DNA from: Combretum micranthum
Lineage: Eukaryota; Streptophyta; Magnoliopsida; Myrtales; Combretaceae
Direction: 5' to 3'
NCBI GenBank assembly: GCA_024138025.1
Contig: JAMXBD010000716.1
Coordinates: forward strand, 310,001 to 374,000
DNA length: 64,000 bases
Below are positions 1 to 13,446 of this stretch, one piece after another. Numbering within the stretch: position 1 is the stretch's first letter; the number at the start of each line of letters is the position of its first letter. Made by a program: the position numbers and the translations under genes. Under the pieces are notes generated by a model that worked only from the letters and a program-made list of their open reading frames with translations, did not search any database and had not been told where the DNA came from.

Positions 1-1154
1 GAGGCACAGCTATGGATAGAAGAGGTGGAGAAGACTTTCGCTGCTTTGAACATTCCTGAACACAAGAAAGTGGAATATGCCTCCCATCTACTAATTGGGA
101 GAGCAAACAACCGATGGCTAAGCACAGGAGGCATATGCCAAGAGTAATCACTTGGGACAGATTTCAACAGGCCTTCTATAGGGAATAATTCCTAGATAGT
201 GTCAAATAGAAGATGCTACAGGAATACTACACGTTGCAACAAGGTAAGCTGACTTTTGAAGAGTACGAAGCAGAATTAAATAGGTTGATGAGGTTTTTTC
301 CCGAACCGCTGAGAGAGAGCAGAGATGTTAAGATGAGTAGGTCCATTATTGGTTTAAAACTGGAGATTCAACATCAGGTAAATTTAATGGAGTTGACCAA
401 TTTCTCATATGTGGTCAATAAGGCAAAGTTGGTTGAGCAAGGGTTAAAGAGGATTAAAGGAAGGGAGGACTCAAGGAGTCAGATTCATTTAGGCAAGAGG
501 CTAGTTGCTACGGTTATCGCTCAAGATAGGACGAAAAGGCCTTTCACCCAATAAGTAAGATCTTTGATTCCAAGTTATGATAGGAAATGCCTTAGATGTC
601 AGGGACCCCATGATGTGAAAGACTACAAATGACCCAAAAATACATGCTTCACCTGTGGAAAGGTGGGGCATAGTCAGAGATTCTGCATTGAGCGATTAGG
701 AAGTCCACCTATTTTCTACTTTGAGTGTGGAGAAAGAGGGCATAAGGCAGTGGATTGTAAAGAGCTAGGTAGGCAGCTAATTTCAAGAGCCCCAGTGGGT
801 AGACCACAGGGTCAAGGACAAAGAGTCCCCACCAACATTTATTCTTTACAGCATAAAGATACCTCTAGCGTCGACACCATAGTAGGTACACTATCTATTC
901 TCAGACGTAATGCATATGTGTTATTTGATACGGGTGCGAGCTTTTCATGCATATCTGAATTGTTTACATCTGTATGTAGAATGAATATGGAATTGATGTC
1001 TGGATGTTTTTCTGTAAATACTCCTTCAGGGAGTGGAACCTTGCTGAACAGAATTTGTAGAGATGTAAACATAGAAATAGAAGGTAGGCTTTTATCTGCA
1101 AATCTTATAGTGATGGACATGATCAATTGTGATGTAATCTTAAGAGTAGACTAG
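1..1154 (+). pseudogene. gag and protease of the gypsy element, broken
   Basis: The first 130 bases encode a retrotransposon gag core stretch in frame 1, then the frame is closed by stops; it resumes at 213-554. A zinc knuckle with intact C-x2-C-x4-H-x4-C spacing lies at 645-686. A second knuckle at about 715-759 has lost its first cysteine (Tyr in its place, consistent with a G-to-A change). Protease follows in the same frame (663-1154): the active-site triad DTGA is at about 927-938 and a hydrophobic strand near 1100 fits an aspartic protease fold. Gag would package RNA and protease would cut the polyprotein; neither can now be made as one chain. Confidence 0.82.
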
Positions 1155-1196
1155 TTGATGAAACACTAGGCTATAATCGATTATAAAAATCTAGTT

Positions 1197-2690
1197 GTGG
1201 AGTTTAGTTTAGCCAATGGAGATAGATTTGTACATAGACTTGAGGTACAAAGACCTACAACTTTACCTACATACGAGTTGTGGGAGAAGTCAGCTTTGGC
1301 AATGGTAACTATGACACTAGAAGATGCATCAAAAACTGATCCTGCAAAGATGCCAGTGGTGAGAGAGTATTTAGATGTATTTCCAGAAGATCTACCTAGA
1401 TTACCGCCTGAAAGAGAGGTGGAATTTAGTATTGATTTGGTGCCAGGTACCATGCCTAAGTCTAAAGCACCACATCGGATGGCTCTGACGAAGTTAGCAT
1501 AATTAAAGGTTCAATCGTGAACGAATGATTTGCTCAAGAAGAAATTTATTAGACCGAGCGTATCGCCTGGGGAGCTCTAGTTTTATTTGTAAAGAAGAAA
1601 GATGGGAGCATGAGGTTGTGTATAGACTGTAGAAGTTAAACCAAGTGACGATCAAGAATAAGTATCTATTGCTTAGAATAGACGATTTGTTCGATCAATT
1701 GGCAGGAGCATGAGTATTCTCCAAGATTGATTTAAGGTTAGGGTATCATCAGTTGCGAATTAAAGAGGAAGATATTCCAAAGACAGCTTTCAGAACTAGA
1801 TATGGGCATTATAAATTCGTGGTTATGCATTTTGGTCTTACTAATGCACTCGCAGCATTTATGGATCTCATGAATAAAGTCTTTATGGATTATCTAGATT
1901 CGTTTGTTGTGGTGTTTATCGTCGACATTTTGGTGTATTCTAAGACTGATGAAGAACATCTTAGATTGGTCCCGAGTAGACTACAAGAAGAAAAGTTATG
2001 TGTCAAGTTCACTAAGTGTGAGTTTTGGTTGGATCAAGTGTCATTCTTAGGACATATAGTGGATGGAAATGGAACTTCAATAGATCCTGATAAAGTAAAA
2101 GCTATGGTAGAATGGCCGACTCCTAAGACAGTGTCCGAAATTAGAAGTTTCTTAGGGATGGCAGGATACCAGCAGAGATTTGTAGAGGATTTCTATAAAC
2201 TTGCATGTCCTTTGACAAGATTGATGCAGAAGGGAGTGAAGTATGTTTGGGATGAAAATTGCAAGAGTAGCTTCTGATAATTAAAAGAGAAATTAGTGTC
2301 TACATCGGTTTTAACTTTGCCAGTGAGTGGAGAGGAGTACGCTATTTATAGTGATACTTCTATACAAGGTCTAGGTTACGTTTTGATGCAAGGTGGAAGA
2401 GTTATTGCATATGCATCTAGACAATTAAAGTAGTATGAAAGAAATTATCCCACTCATGACTTGAAACTAGTAGCCGTGATTCATGCGTTGAAATTGTGGA
2501 GACAATATTTGTACAAGGAGAAGTGGCAAAATTCATGGATCATAAGAGCTTGAAGTATATTTTCACCCAGAGGAAAATGAGGCAAAGGAAGTGGTTAGAA
2601 CCGATCAATGACTACGACATGGATATCTAATACCACCCTGGAAAGGCCAATGTCGTAACGGATGCCTTAAATAGGAAGAAGAATGAGAAT
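1197..2690 (+). pseudogene. reverse transcriptase and RNase H of the gypsy element, broken
   Basis: The segment 1197-1502 is the conserved linker before RT (acidic, with the VFPEDLPRLPPERE motif). RT runs from about 1600 to 2277; motifs [13 protein letters not shown] and [20 protein letters not shown] are plain. The catalytic YxDD-type box reads FIVDIL at about 1917-1934, so the first aspartate is replaced by valine and polymerase activity would be lost even without the stops. RNase H sequence continues to about 2690 across several stops. Stops interrupt the frame at about 1501, near 1711, at 2275 and in the RNase H part. Confidence 0.85.
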
Positions 2691-2699
2691 TTAGCAGCT

Positions 2700-4230
2700 A
2701 TGATCACTTCTAAGCGTCACTTGCTAGATGATATGAGGAAATTATACTTGGAAATAGTGACCCAAAAAGTAAGTGCACGATTGGCAAGGTTGAAGATTCA
2801 GCCTTCTCTGGTTGATAGGATCAAAGCAAGTCAAGTGGATGATCCGAGCATACTGGAGATAAAGCGAAGAATGGAAATTGATAGAGCTTCTGAATTCTAT
2901 ATTGACGAAGAGGGCATATTGAGATACAAAGGAAGACTGTGTGGACCGAAGAAAAGAGAGTTTAAGAGAGATTTGTTGAAGGAAGCACATTGTTCAAGTT
3001 ATTTCAACCATCCAGGAGGCAATAAAATGTATCAGGATTTAAAGAAACTGTACTGGTGGAATAATATGAAAAAGGAAATCGTTGAGTATGTATCCAAGTG
3101 TCACACTTATCAAATGATAAATATTGAGCATAGGCGACTAGCCGGTGAATTGAAGCCTTTGCCTATACCCCAATGGAAGTAGGAGTACATTAATATGGGT
3201 TTTGTCACGGGTTTACCCAAGACTAAAGGGAAGTTTGATTCGGTATGGGTTATTGTTGACAGACTCACCAAAGTAGCTCGGTTTATACCAGCTAGAGCTG
3301 GTTATTGATTGGATCTATTAGCACAGTTATATATTAAGGAGATCGTCAGACTACATGGAATTCCAGCGACCATTGTGTCAGACCGACACATCAGGTTTGT
3401 AGGGAGATTCTGGAAGAGCTTGCACAAAGCTTTAGGTACCAAAGTAGTTTTCAGTACCACTTATCATCCTCAATTGGATGGGCAGTCTGAATGGACAATC
3501 CAAATTCTTGAAGACATGCTAAGAGCCTGTATCTTGGACTTTAAAGGATGCTGAGATGAATATTTACCTTTGGTATAGTTCACCTACAACAATAGTTATC
3601 AAGCATCAATTAAGATGCCATTGTATGAAGCCTTGTATGGTAGAAAGTGTCGATCACTGATTCATTGGGACGAAGTAGGTGATAGACAAATTTTAGGACC
3701 CGAATTGGTACAAGATGCAGTGGACAAGGTTAAAGCAATAAGGGAGAAATTGTAAGCTGTTTAGAGCTGATAGAAAAGCTATGTCGATAAATGAAGAAGA
3801 CCATTGGAGTTTCAGGTAGGGGAACACGTGCTAGTTAAGATATCTCCGACGAAGGGTGTTGTTAGATTCGGTATGAGAGGCAAGTTGAAGTCCAGATATG
3901 TTAGACCATTCGAAATCTTAGAAAGAATTAGATACATGACTTATCGGCTAGCATTGCCACAAAGTTTAGAGAGAGTGCATAATATATTTCACTTATCCTT
4001 GTTGAGGAAATATGTGCAAGACCCTAAACAGATCGTAGATTTGGAACCACTAGAAGTGCAAGCTAATCTTTCTACTAGAGAAAAGCTGATAAGGATTGTG
4101 GATACAAAAGAACAGATCTTAAGGAGAAGTGTGATTAAGTATGTAAAGGTTCAATGGACGAATCAAATCGAGTGAGAAGCAACATGGGAGTTAAAAGAGG
4201 AGATACGAGCCATGTACCTGAGTTTTTAAA
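2700..4230 (+). pseudogene. integrase with C-terminal chromovirus-type tail, broken
   Basis: 2700-3182 carries the N-terminal zinc-binding region (H...H...C...C); the second cysteine of the KCxxCQ box is tyrosine here (KCHTYQ), so the zinc site is damaged. The catalytic core starts at about 3195 with an aspartate in the IVDRLTKVARF context (near 3260) and continues through the TYHPQLDGQSE motif in 3309-3554. 3804-4175 is the C-terminal domain (GxxV, SLLRKYVQDP). The last residues after the stop at 4171-4173 still resemble a chromodomain edge, EATWELKEEIR. Integrase would insert the cDNA; the chromodomain would steer it to heterochromatin. Confidence 0.82.
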
Positions 4231-4266
4231 CGAATCAGGTAACTTTTAAGGATAAAAAATTCTTTT

Positions 4267-4279
4267 AAGAGGGGAGAGA
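4267..4279 (+). other. polypurine tract of the gypsy element
   Basis: A 13-base pure purine run (AAGAGGGGAGAGA) lies directly before TGTAA at 4280. This is where plus-strand priming occurs in LTR retrotransposons and it fixes the LTR start. Confidence 0.8.
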
Positions 4280-6193
4280 TGTAAAGTACAAATAAATAAT
4301 TCATATTAAAGGGTGTAATTGTAATATAATGTAGTTTAAGAGGGTATTTTGGCCCTTGAACAGATGAATTTGGACACAAGGAAGTCATACGCGAGGAATT
4401 GGGTGAAGACGGTCAAGGCCGTTTGGCAAAGTTAAAGAAATTTAAAGAATTTTGGACGAATGGCTTATGCCGGCCTAAAGCTGTCGGCATATAAACAAAA
4501 GCTGCTGACGTTGAAGCATAAGCCGCTGGCCTTAGGACCGACCTTCCTTGTAATTTCGCTTGTTTCAACAAAAGCCGCCCCTGAGCAGCCAGCCTATCTT
4601 TTGCGCGAGAATTTCTAAATTCCAAATCAATTCGAAGTTTCCTCCAAGTCTATAAATAAGAGCTTTAATCTATGGAAACCCTAAGTGCTCTCAAAAACCA
4701 AAACTAGGTAATTCTCTAACCCATCTCTTTTCCCTTTAGTAGTCTTTAGTTGCAAATTCTAAGTCTATGAGATCTTTTGAAGGAAATCACAAGGGTTTGT
4801 GGGATTATTGATTGAAGAGAAGATTAGATCTAAATTTGTAGTTGCACATCGAGGAAAAGGTAAGGATTTTATTAGATTTGTGGTTTATAAGATCTATATA
4901 TCACAAGATTATAATCATAGTCTATTAATTTAATTCAGGAGATTTGTGTTCTTATTTCCAATTTGAGATCTACAAACTCTAGGTATGTAAGAATCCATCC
5001 AATTTTGTTGTTTTAAGGAATTTTATCTTTTTCAAGTTGTTAATTTAAGATTTATATGTATTTTGAAGGAATTGTGGAGATATATAGGGGTTGTTGGAAG
5101 AGTTGGGTTTGAAGTTTCATTGAATCGTAAACAAAGGAAAAATATGTGATAATTTCTCATTATTGATCTATGATTAGGGTTATAGATCTCTGTGTAAGCT
5201 TGTGGAAATTAGGTTAGGGTTAGGGTTGATTATGTGGTTACAACCGAGTTTGATTTGAGACATATTGTTGATCAGGAATATTCGTGAGATTAGGGTTTCT
5301 TTTCCTTAACAAGATCTGTTGGTGCATTTGAGTTGGAAGCAATACCAAGTACAACCTTACCTTGTTTGCTATTTGTGCTTGTAGGTTTAGAATTGCATAA
5401 ATTGACCTAATTCTATCAGACCTTATAATTTGATTTGCTACTTGTGCTTGGCTATGATTAGTAAAGACCATGCAGGAGTGTGATACTAACGCTAGTAACT
5501 TGATGATCCTTGTGCCACGTTGTCCCAAGTGGAGCTGTACCTGGAATCGTTACCAACTTAATTGTGGAACGCAAAAAAAAATATATATATATATTATTTA
5601 CATATGTTTTCTTCAGGGTCATGAGTTACTTCCAGGTTTAGGATTAGAGATTATAGTCCTAAACTGTGTTGGTTGCAGGCTTAAGAAAAGATAATAATTT
5701 GTGTTTGTTGCATTAGCATTTAAGTTGTATGTGATATTGTGTTGTGTGATCATGTGCATGTGGTTTCAGTTTGGCATACTAGGCGTTTTTTTCTCAATCC
5801 TTATTTTTCCCATAGGTACAGGTGAAGATTCTATTATTTATGATATGACGGGATACGATGTATTCGTAGATTATGAGAAAAGCGATAGTGGATTTGACCT
5901 TTCTATCAACAATTGATATTTGTATATTATGAATAGTGGATCAAGAAGAAAAACTTTATATTTGAGTAGTTATCTTTGAGAATTTTATAATGTTAAGAGA
6001 TTCTTTTATTTCATTAAAGTTGACTTGATTAGTTTATGATTTAGAAGAGTTGATGACATTTTATTTTATGAGTATCCTTTATTTGTGAGATTTTTGGGAT
6101 ATATATTTGATAATTAGAAATTATAGCCTTTGTGTGTCAATCTTTGGTAGTGATATGTGGCGGGCTAATAACACCTTAGGTTAGGGTGTTACA
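4280..6193 (+). repeat. 3' LTR of the gypsy element (1914 bp)
   Basis: Starts TGTAA after the polypurine tract and ends TTACA, giving a perfect 5-base terminal inverted repeat with the canonical TG...CA. A TATA-like box (CTATAAATAAG) lies at about 4650-4660, followed by transcript-leader-like sequence. A short run of TTAGGG units at about 5211-5226 is inside the LTR. The small reading frames in 5238-5916 are LTR sequence, not genes. Confidence 0.8.
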
Positions 6194-7813
6194 ACTTCCA
6201 AGCCAATCCACTATCCTTTATCTATAAACCCAACCATACTCAACAAATGCGCTACCATTACCATCCTCCCAACACCACCGTAACCAAAAACCACCACAAA
6301 ATCACTTTCCTTCCACCAATACCATACTTTAGTCAAACACTATTACCAGACTCATCTTCGATAGTCACCAAACACTACCCCATCGCTAAATCTAAACCAA
6401 AACTTCAGCAACATCACTGACCAAAACCATGACTCTCGTTAATTAAGAGAGAGAAAGAGAGACCACTTTTCTTTTTTACAGGATTCAAGGACACACTACT
6501 AGTCCGATTTGACCCGTCGATAGTAGGTTCAACCTATGTCGAAGTTACGAATTATAAAATTACCACGGGCGTTAAAAGAATCAAATGATTCAATCAATGT
6601 GTTACCTAATATACACTAGAGATTGATAAGAATACAATGATGGACAAGGAGGACACAAAATTCACTTAATAACCAAAAGCTAACAACATGATGTCAATGA
6701 TGAAAGATAAGGAAACAATTGAACCTTTGACTTATGACATGACTCAACCTATTTATAGGCCAATATATGAACCTCAACATTGACTTAGGACAAGATTCAT
6801 AACTCGCTAAATAACATAACATAACAATGAATACATTTAAAAATATGATTAAATGCTTAAGATAACTGAAATAAATATAGAAATAAACACTATTAAAAAA
6901 AGTAATGAAAAAAAATCAACAACTTGGGAAATTTTCAATGTGTCAGCATTAATGAGCCAATAACCTACCCTTGTGTGCTTTAATCTAAGGTGGTTAGCCT
7001 TCACAAATTAATATTTTAACTTAGAGTGGTTGACCTACACAATCCTCCTAGACCCACCTCTTGGGATTTTTTATGTACAAAAACACCTCTCCCTTATTTG
7101 ACTCCTATTTCTTCACATACCCTTGATCCCTCATAATATGATTCCAATCATGGTTGTGGTCCCTAAAATTTTGACAATTTCTATAATTAATGATCAATTA
7201 TATATCGGTAGTTAATGATGTAATTAGTATAGTTCCAAATGATTTAAAAAGCCTGAATAGCAATTGATAATCAATGTCAAAATCTAATAAGTAGAAAAAA
7301 CTAAAATCATCTAAAATCAAGAATTTTAAAACATTAAATCTAAATAGAAGAATATACCTAAACTATAAAAATACCTTAAGTTAAAATCTAAGTTACCAAA
7401 CACGAGTTCATAATTAAATTAAGATAATCCCTTAAAGAAGCTAAATAACTTTTTTTAGAAAGTACTCTTAGTCCCTCAAAGAAGTAGCTTTTCAGGAGCT
7501 TTTGTAGCCCTATCGACGGAAATCATCCAGTCAACCATCTAACTGTTAAAATAAATATTGTAATTGAAATATTAACTATTTTTATGATTTGATCACAATT
7601 AGTTTGGTGTGAGCAATTAGATAGTAATGGAACTATAGAATTCCCTTAACTTTTTCAATAAAATGTTACAAAAGAACTAACCTCTACAAAAGATAATTCC
7701 AGCTACTTCCTTAACAAGCAACTTTCCTTAAAAGTAACTAAATTTATAAATAGATTGATCCCTCCATTCATTCCTACACATTTTCTCTCCTTCTCTCTCC
7801 ACCCTTTATCTTT
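6194..7813. other. intergenic, no gene seen
   Basis: Starts with a C-rich, G-poor patch (about 6200-6420, many CCACCA-type runs) and then AT-rich DNA. A purine-rich GAGAGA run lies at 6446-6464. I see no reading frame of note and no terminal repeat structure here. Confidence 0.5.
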
Positions 7814-8807
7814 CACCTTGTCATGCTCCAAAAAGGAGCCTAGAAGGATTAACCTATAGTTATCATATCAAGTATGCATCCAAGATGTGATAATCATTTT
7901 GTAGGTTAGAGTTTTATAAAACACTACTTAATATTTGCTATATAAGTTTTAATTACATAAAAATAATTTAATAGCTAAGGAAAGATAAATTCCTACAGTC
8001 CACCAGAATCGTAGATAATCGGTATGCCCCATCAAACAGTAAAAGGAAATAGATCATATATATATAAGAAAGCCTTGAAGGGTTTCTAAGCTAACCAATA
8101 TATTCTAAGCTTATCACATATGATACAAAACAAGGCAATTTAATTACAAAACATACGAATTCTATTCTAAGCCAATCTTCAAATCTCCAAGGTCTTCACA
8201 CTCTCTTACCCCATTCCCATCCTTAGATACACCTGCACAAAACTATGGGGGTATGAGCTTCTCTATAGCTCAGTGAATAACAAAGCCAAATCACATAACA
8301 AAAAAAAGTCAGGCAATTGTTATTAACAAACATATGCAATGAAACACTCAAATATATGATATACACAGTTTGGATTATTGCATCCTAAACCAATAGAGAT
8401 TTACACCCTCTCTTGAGAATTGAATGACTAACTCAAGTCATTCACCCCTGGTAGAACTGTAAACTAAGGATGGGGGTATCTTCTCAATTTAGAGCCTTTA
8501 GCTCATAACTTTCTCAACACGAAACCATTTTATATAACAAATGTAACCTCTAAATGCTCCTTATATATAATTAAGGATGGAGGATTTCATTTTGAAATAC
8601 ATTTTATTGAAAAATAACCTTTAACTTCTCCTTTGACATAGCTAACGAGAGAAGATTTTCTTTGAAACTTGTTTTATCAAACATAGCCTCTAACTTCTCC
8701 TTAGAAAAATCTAAGGAGTGAGGACTTTATCTTGAATTCATTTTATACATTGAGTAAAACATTTAAACTGCTAATATGCCATCCACTTCCCTTAGAACCA
8801 CAAAACC

Positions 8808-11800
8808 TGTCACGCCCCGGAGGGTACTCTAAACATGGCAGTCCGCCGCATATAATATTAAAGCTAATGAATGACAACCTTAGCCATGCAGGAGCTTCTA
8901 TATCACATGCAAGGCGTGCTTCCAAGATAGTAGGAGACTCACAGGGGTATTACATTTAAGTAGATAATAAAAGCAAGTAAGAACTTATATAAATAAACAT
9001 AAGATTTCCATAAATAATATCCTTCATCATCTTAGGGGCATTCCCCTGCTTTAATAGTCTTCCAAAATAATAACAACTATAACATAAGCCTACTATAGAG
9101 AATTTACTAGAAGCCTATGTCCAAAACTTAAATAAATAAAGCTTCCCCTAAAAACTCCTAGTAGCTTATACTCGTACCTAGCATACGGAGCTCCTTGGGG
9201 CCAACTAAAGGTAATCGTACTGTAACAAAAAGCTATAAGGGTATAAGCAAAACTAGCTTAGTGAGATAATTCTATCTATAAGACATTTCCAAATTCATAC
9301 AAGTATTTTAAATCAAAACACATGAAAATGCACCAATCATATGAACACACAAGATACACATGATTAATGAGAAATCAAGTGTAGCATGGATTTTACGCCC
9401 TCCATGACAAGGGTTGGGAGGTTGCAGGCCCATACGACCATCAATCTTGCAGATTTACCGGCTCCCGCTGCCCTGTAGACTTTCTGGCTCCTACTAGCCA
9501 CTAATGTACTTTTCGGCTCCTACCAACCACCACTAACATTTTCTCGTTTCTCCATACGAAGAATAGTAGTGAAACAATGTGACTCATGTGTATGATATGC
9601 ATGAATTGATTTCGATAAAAATTTAACCAACAATGTTTTGTTCAAGTTAAAGGTGGTCAATACAATTTTCATCATATCAATACAAGAATCACAATTTCTT
9701 TATCAAACCAACTTTCGATATTCTTAACTTGTATTAAATCATTCATCATACCAAGTCACACAACAATTATCCATTTTATCTTTTTCTTAATTGCTAGTGC
9801 TACTAAGTACAAGTACAAAACAAGAAAATGTAACTTAGTAAAAGGAATAACTCACTCCATATCAGTAGATATAATCGAAATAGTCCTCCAGGATAGACGA
9901 TCTCGGGTCCTTCATTACTTAAACAAGATGAAATACCCAAAATGAGTCTTTCATAAAACTTCTATTCTTGAAGATTCTAAACTTTTCTTAAAATCGCGGT
10001 AAAATCGTGTAAGAGGAAATTCCAACTTAAAATGGCCATAACTTTGCTCATTTTAACTCGGAATTTCGCGTATAATATACCATTTTCTACCTATTCGAAA
10101 AGATCTATCTATTTCTAAACTCATTTTCATAAAACTAAGTCGTTTGGGTCCCGAAAAGGCAGCGACTAGATTCATTACGAATTTTGAAAAAAACTTGTTT
10201 TCCTTCTTTTATCAAAAGCTCACTTGATGAGATAAACAATATAATAACTTGTAAAACTTTTGGAAAGTATATTCATATATATTTATTGACTCATGACAAA
10301 TGTATGAAATTAATGAAGTTGTCTCAAATTATGAAAAAATAAAGTTTTGAAAGATTTTGAATTTAAGAATTTTTGGAGTGTCCATTTTACTTTGAAAAGA
10401 TTTTTAGTTATTTGAAATGAGTATTTCTAAATTTAATTGCTTGTAATTTTAAGTTTGTTTATAATGAGTATTTCTTTCCTTTTCCTAAATCTTATAATCT
10501 TCTTAAATTCTTAAGGAATGATTTTTATTTTCTGAAATTAGCTTCCAACACTTTTTGAAAGTATTTAACACTTCTATATTTAGAAAAATGACTTCTTGAT
10601 TTCTTGAGATCATCTTATTTTTTTATGAAAAGGAATTTCTATTATATGAAGAAAAGATGAAGTTGTTGAAAAATCCTTGTTTTTATAAAAATCTATTAGG
10701 AACTCCTCTAAGTTTGTTTAAGATGGCTTCTTAGTTCTTAGAAAAACATTAACTACTTGTTTTTGGTTTCTAGAAAAGAATCTTTATCTTTAAGAAAATA
10801 TTTCTTCATTTGTTTTGTTGAGACAAAACCACTATGTTCATGCATGAATATGAGTCATAAGTTATGAAAACATAAAGGAACATAATACTTGAAAGAATAA
10901 GCTAATTAAAAAATAAATCAAGTATTGGAACCTTAGCTTGTTCAAGGAATCCCGGGACTAAAAAATGACTAGTCCCAAAAGAAAAAGAAAATGTTTTGAC
11001 TTGATGAGGACAAGTCTAAGACTAGAAAGACTAATCTTAAAAACAACTTGAAATTAAATAAATTGCAAGGAAGTAAATAAATTGCAAGAAAGTAAATAAA
11101 TTGCAAGACAATGAGCTTATATGCTCTAAATAATATATATGGCTATATAGATATATTAGATAAACATAAAGGAAATATAAAGGAATTTAGATTATGAACA
11201 AAAACAAAGTATGAACCTATTATTGCTTTTTTAACCTTCATAGTTTTAGAAAACACACACTAAGTTCATACTAAGTAAATGAACATAGGAATTTCTTGAA
11301 GAAATTTACCTAAAAGAGATGAACCAAAGAGAGCTTCTTGGAAGAGAATTCTTGAGGAATTTTTAAAGAGTAACTTTAGTAATGAAGAAGTGTGAAGGAA
11401 GTGAAAGTGTGAAGGGGTATTTATAGGAAAATGTGGGAGATAATTTGTGTTAATTAAATAAAGTAAAAATAAAACAAATTGGAAGAGAAAGAGAGGGGGT
11501 CCGGTGCTACACATGGGGAAACGGGGAAGAATTTTTTTTTTTTGTATTTTTGATAATTAAAAGTAAGAAATGAAAGATGTGAAATTGTATTGGAAATGAA
11601 AATATATAAGAAATAGGTGTATGGGTTGTAAGAGTAGGTTGTAAGAAAAAGTAGAGATAGATGAATAGTGTAGAATAGTAGAAAATAGTGTAATGTAAAG
11701 TAGACACGACAATTAAATACCTATAGTAAGAAAATAAGCGTATAATTATAATATCTGATATTTTTAGCTACCGAAAAATTACGAAATTGATATTTTTGGA

Positions 11801-12120
11801 AATCTTATATTTTTACGAGTCTAACGGTATATTCGAAATATTTTTCCTATTCCGAGCTCTTGAACACATTTTTCAAGAACTGTGTACGATCGGGTTCAAA
11901 AGACACTTGAATTTCGCCAAATTGATATTTTTATATAACATATATCTATTACGAACTATTATAGCTAATTACTCAAACTTCGTTTTTAGGGCTAGAGAAA
12001 ACAGTAATGCCGGACTTAAGCGGTTACGGTAAACTAGGGTTTTGTTGACTCTGGAAATCCGGTTGACTTCCAATTAGGGTATAAGCTTTAATTCAAATCC
12101 AAAAATTTCAGGGATTTACA
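8808..12120 (-). repeat. nested solo LTR of the long TGTAAGC...GTGACA family (3313 bp)
   Basis: Minus-strand LTR: the 3' end is read as TGTCACGCCCC at 8808 and the 5' end as GGGATTTACA ending at 12120. Flanking pentamers are AAACC (8803-8807) and AAATC (12121-12125), one transition apart, so a slightly decayed target duplication. A TATA-type sequence (complement of GGGTATTTATAGG) is at about 11416-11428. It lies inside the solo LTR 7819-15700 and is therefore younger. No internal retrotransposon sequence is present. Confidence 0.8.
11051..11107. repeat. short tandem repeat inside the LTR (about 18-bp unit, three copies)
   Basis: Three consecutive units share the core AAATAAATTGCAAG. The same word, inverted and more degenerate, recurs in the plus-strand copy at about 52405-52490 (GCAATTTATTTACT), so the array is part of the family rather than a local accident. 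Confidence 0.75.
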
Positions 12121-13446
12121 AAATCTCCCTAAGTACTAGCTTCTCCTAGGCCAATACCCACATGGGCGACGTCTTTCGATGCCTTTTTAGTTCCTAAGAT
12201 ACAAGCAATCCTATGGTATCCAATTTGGAAAAACAGATCCACTGACATAACTTAGGACTACCGTAAAATCGAGATGCTAGCACGTGACGTGAATACCATA
12301 TTAATACAAGTATGTTTTTGTGCAATGAATGATTGTTTAATTAAATAGCCAAATAGTATTAAGTTCATTTACTAAGGTGATCAATCAATTTTTAAACACT
12401 CTTCCACAACAACTGCTCATTTATTACAAACAATGGGTGAACACTTTTATGTTAGTAATTTTATCAATCAAACAATTACCAAACAACAAACAAACGTCCA
12501 ATCCCCATACACATTCAATTATATTTATCTTAAATTTAAGAACAACTACATTAAACGCACAAACAAGGCGATAGGGCCAACGTTACCTACCTAACATCCA
12601 AACTAGATCTTAACAAGCTTCTAAGAAAACTAAAACATCGTCTCCATCCACATGAAATCATCAATATCATCATCACCAGCATCAAATGATCAACATCCTT
12701 CATATAGGAATCCAAATAAAATAGAAAATTGGCTAGGGATCACAAGGAATAGATCAAGGGCAAACTTTTATTCATGAAAAAAACTCATAACCAAAGCAAT
12801 CAAGATGTAAATCAAACTAAGTCCAACATACTATAATTACATTTAAACCATGTACTCATTAAGTTTAGATTGATCTAACTTAACGATTTAATCCAATTAT
12901 TAAGTTATATTCGTTAATCTCTTTAATTTGTTCTCATGTATTTATTTGGACCTTAATCAACTTAAATCTCTTATTTCAACCCAATTTCATTTTAGCTTCT
13001 TCTAGTCCTTTAAGTTAGCTTAGCTTTAAGTCCATTAATCAATTTACTTTATATCTAAATTCCATATTAATCCTAGTTTATTTACTAAGTTGTAATCATT
13101 CATCTCATTAAGACAATATTTTATATTCTACTAGATTTTTGCTTATACTAGATCATTTCAACTTGTCTAGCTTTGTTAAGCTATATTGAACCTAAATTTA
13201 TTAACTAAGTTCATTTCAAAAACTTAAGTTTATGTTAATCTTAGCCAAGTTGAATCTACTTAATCAATTTAGTTTATTTTAGTTCATTAAACCAAATTAG
13301 AGTTAAGTTTCTCACCTAAGGTCATTTTATACTTGAAAATCATATTCACTTAACTTAATTCTAAATTTTTTAATTCTTTCAATTAACCTCAGGTTGTGAA
13401 TACTAAAACATCATATCAATCATACATTACTCCTTTAATCCATTAT

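Larger units (their letters stand above)
1..6193 (+). mobile_element. Ty3/gypsy LTR retrotransposon, chromovirus-like, 5' end outside window
   Basis: The order gag, CCHC knuckles, protease, reverse transcriptase, RNase H, integrase, polypurine tract, LTR is readable on the plus strand; this order (integrase after RNase H) defines Ty3/gypsy. The window opens inside gag, so the 5' LTR and primer site are not visible. The coding part has many in-frame stops and frame changes, so it cannot make a full polyprotein. The integrase tail (3804-4175, then about 4190-4230) resembles the end of plant chromovirus integrases, where a chromodomain-like module follows; I infer a Tekay/Del-like lineage from that and from the LTR length. 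Five bases after the LTR (ACTTC, 6194-6198) would be the target duplication but the partner lies off-window. Confidence 0.88.

Noticed and set aside
839..1126. Minus-strand 95-codon frame
   Set aside because: Shadow of the gypsy protease frame on the plus strand.
5211..5226. TTAGGG-type telomere-like repeat
   Set aside because: Only about three units, inside an LTR; too short for an interstitial telomere tract.
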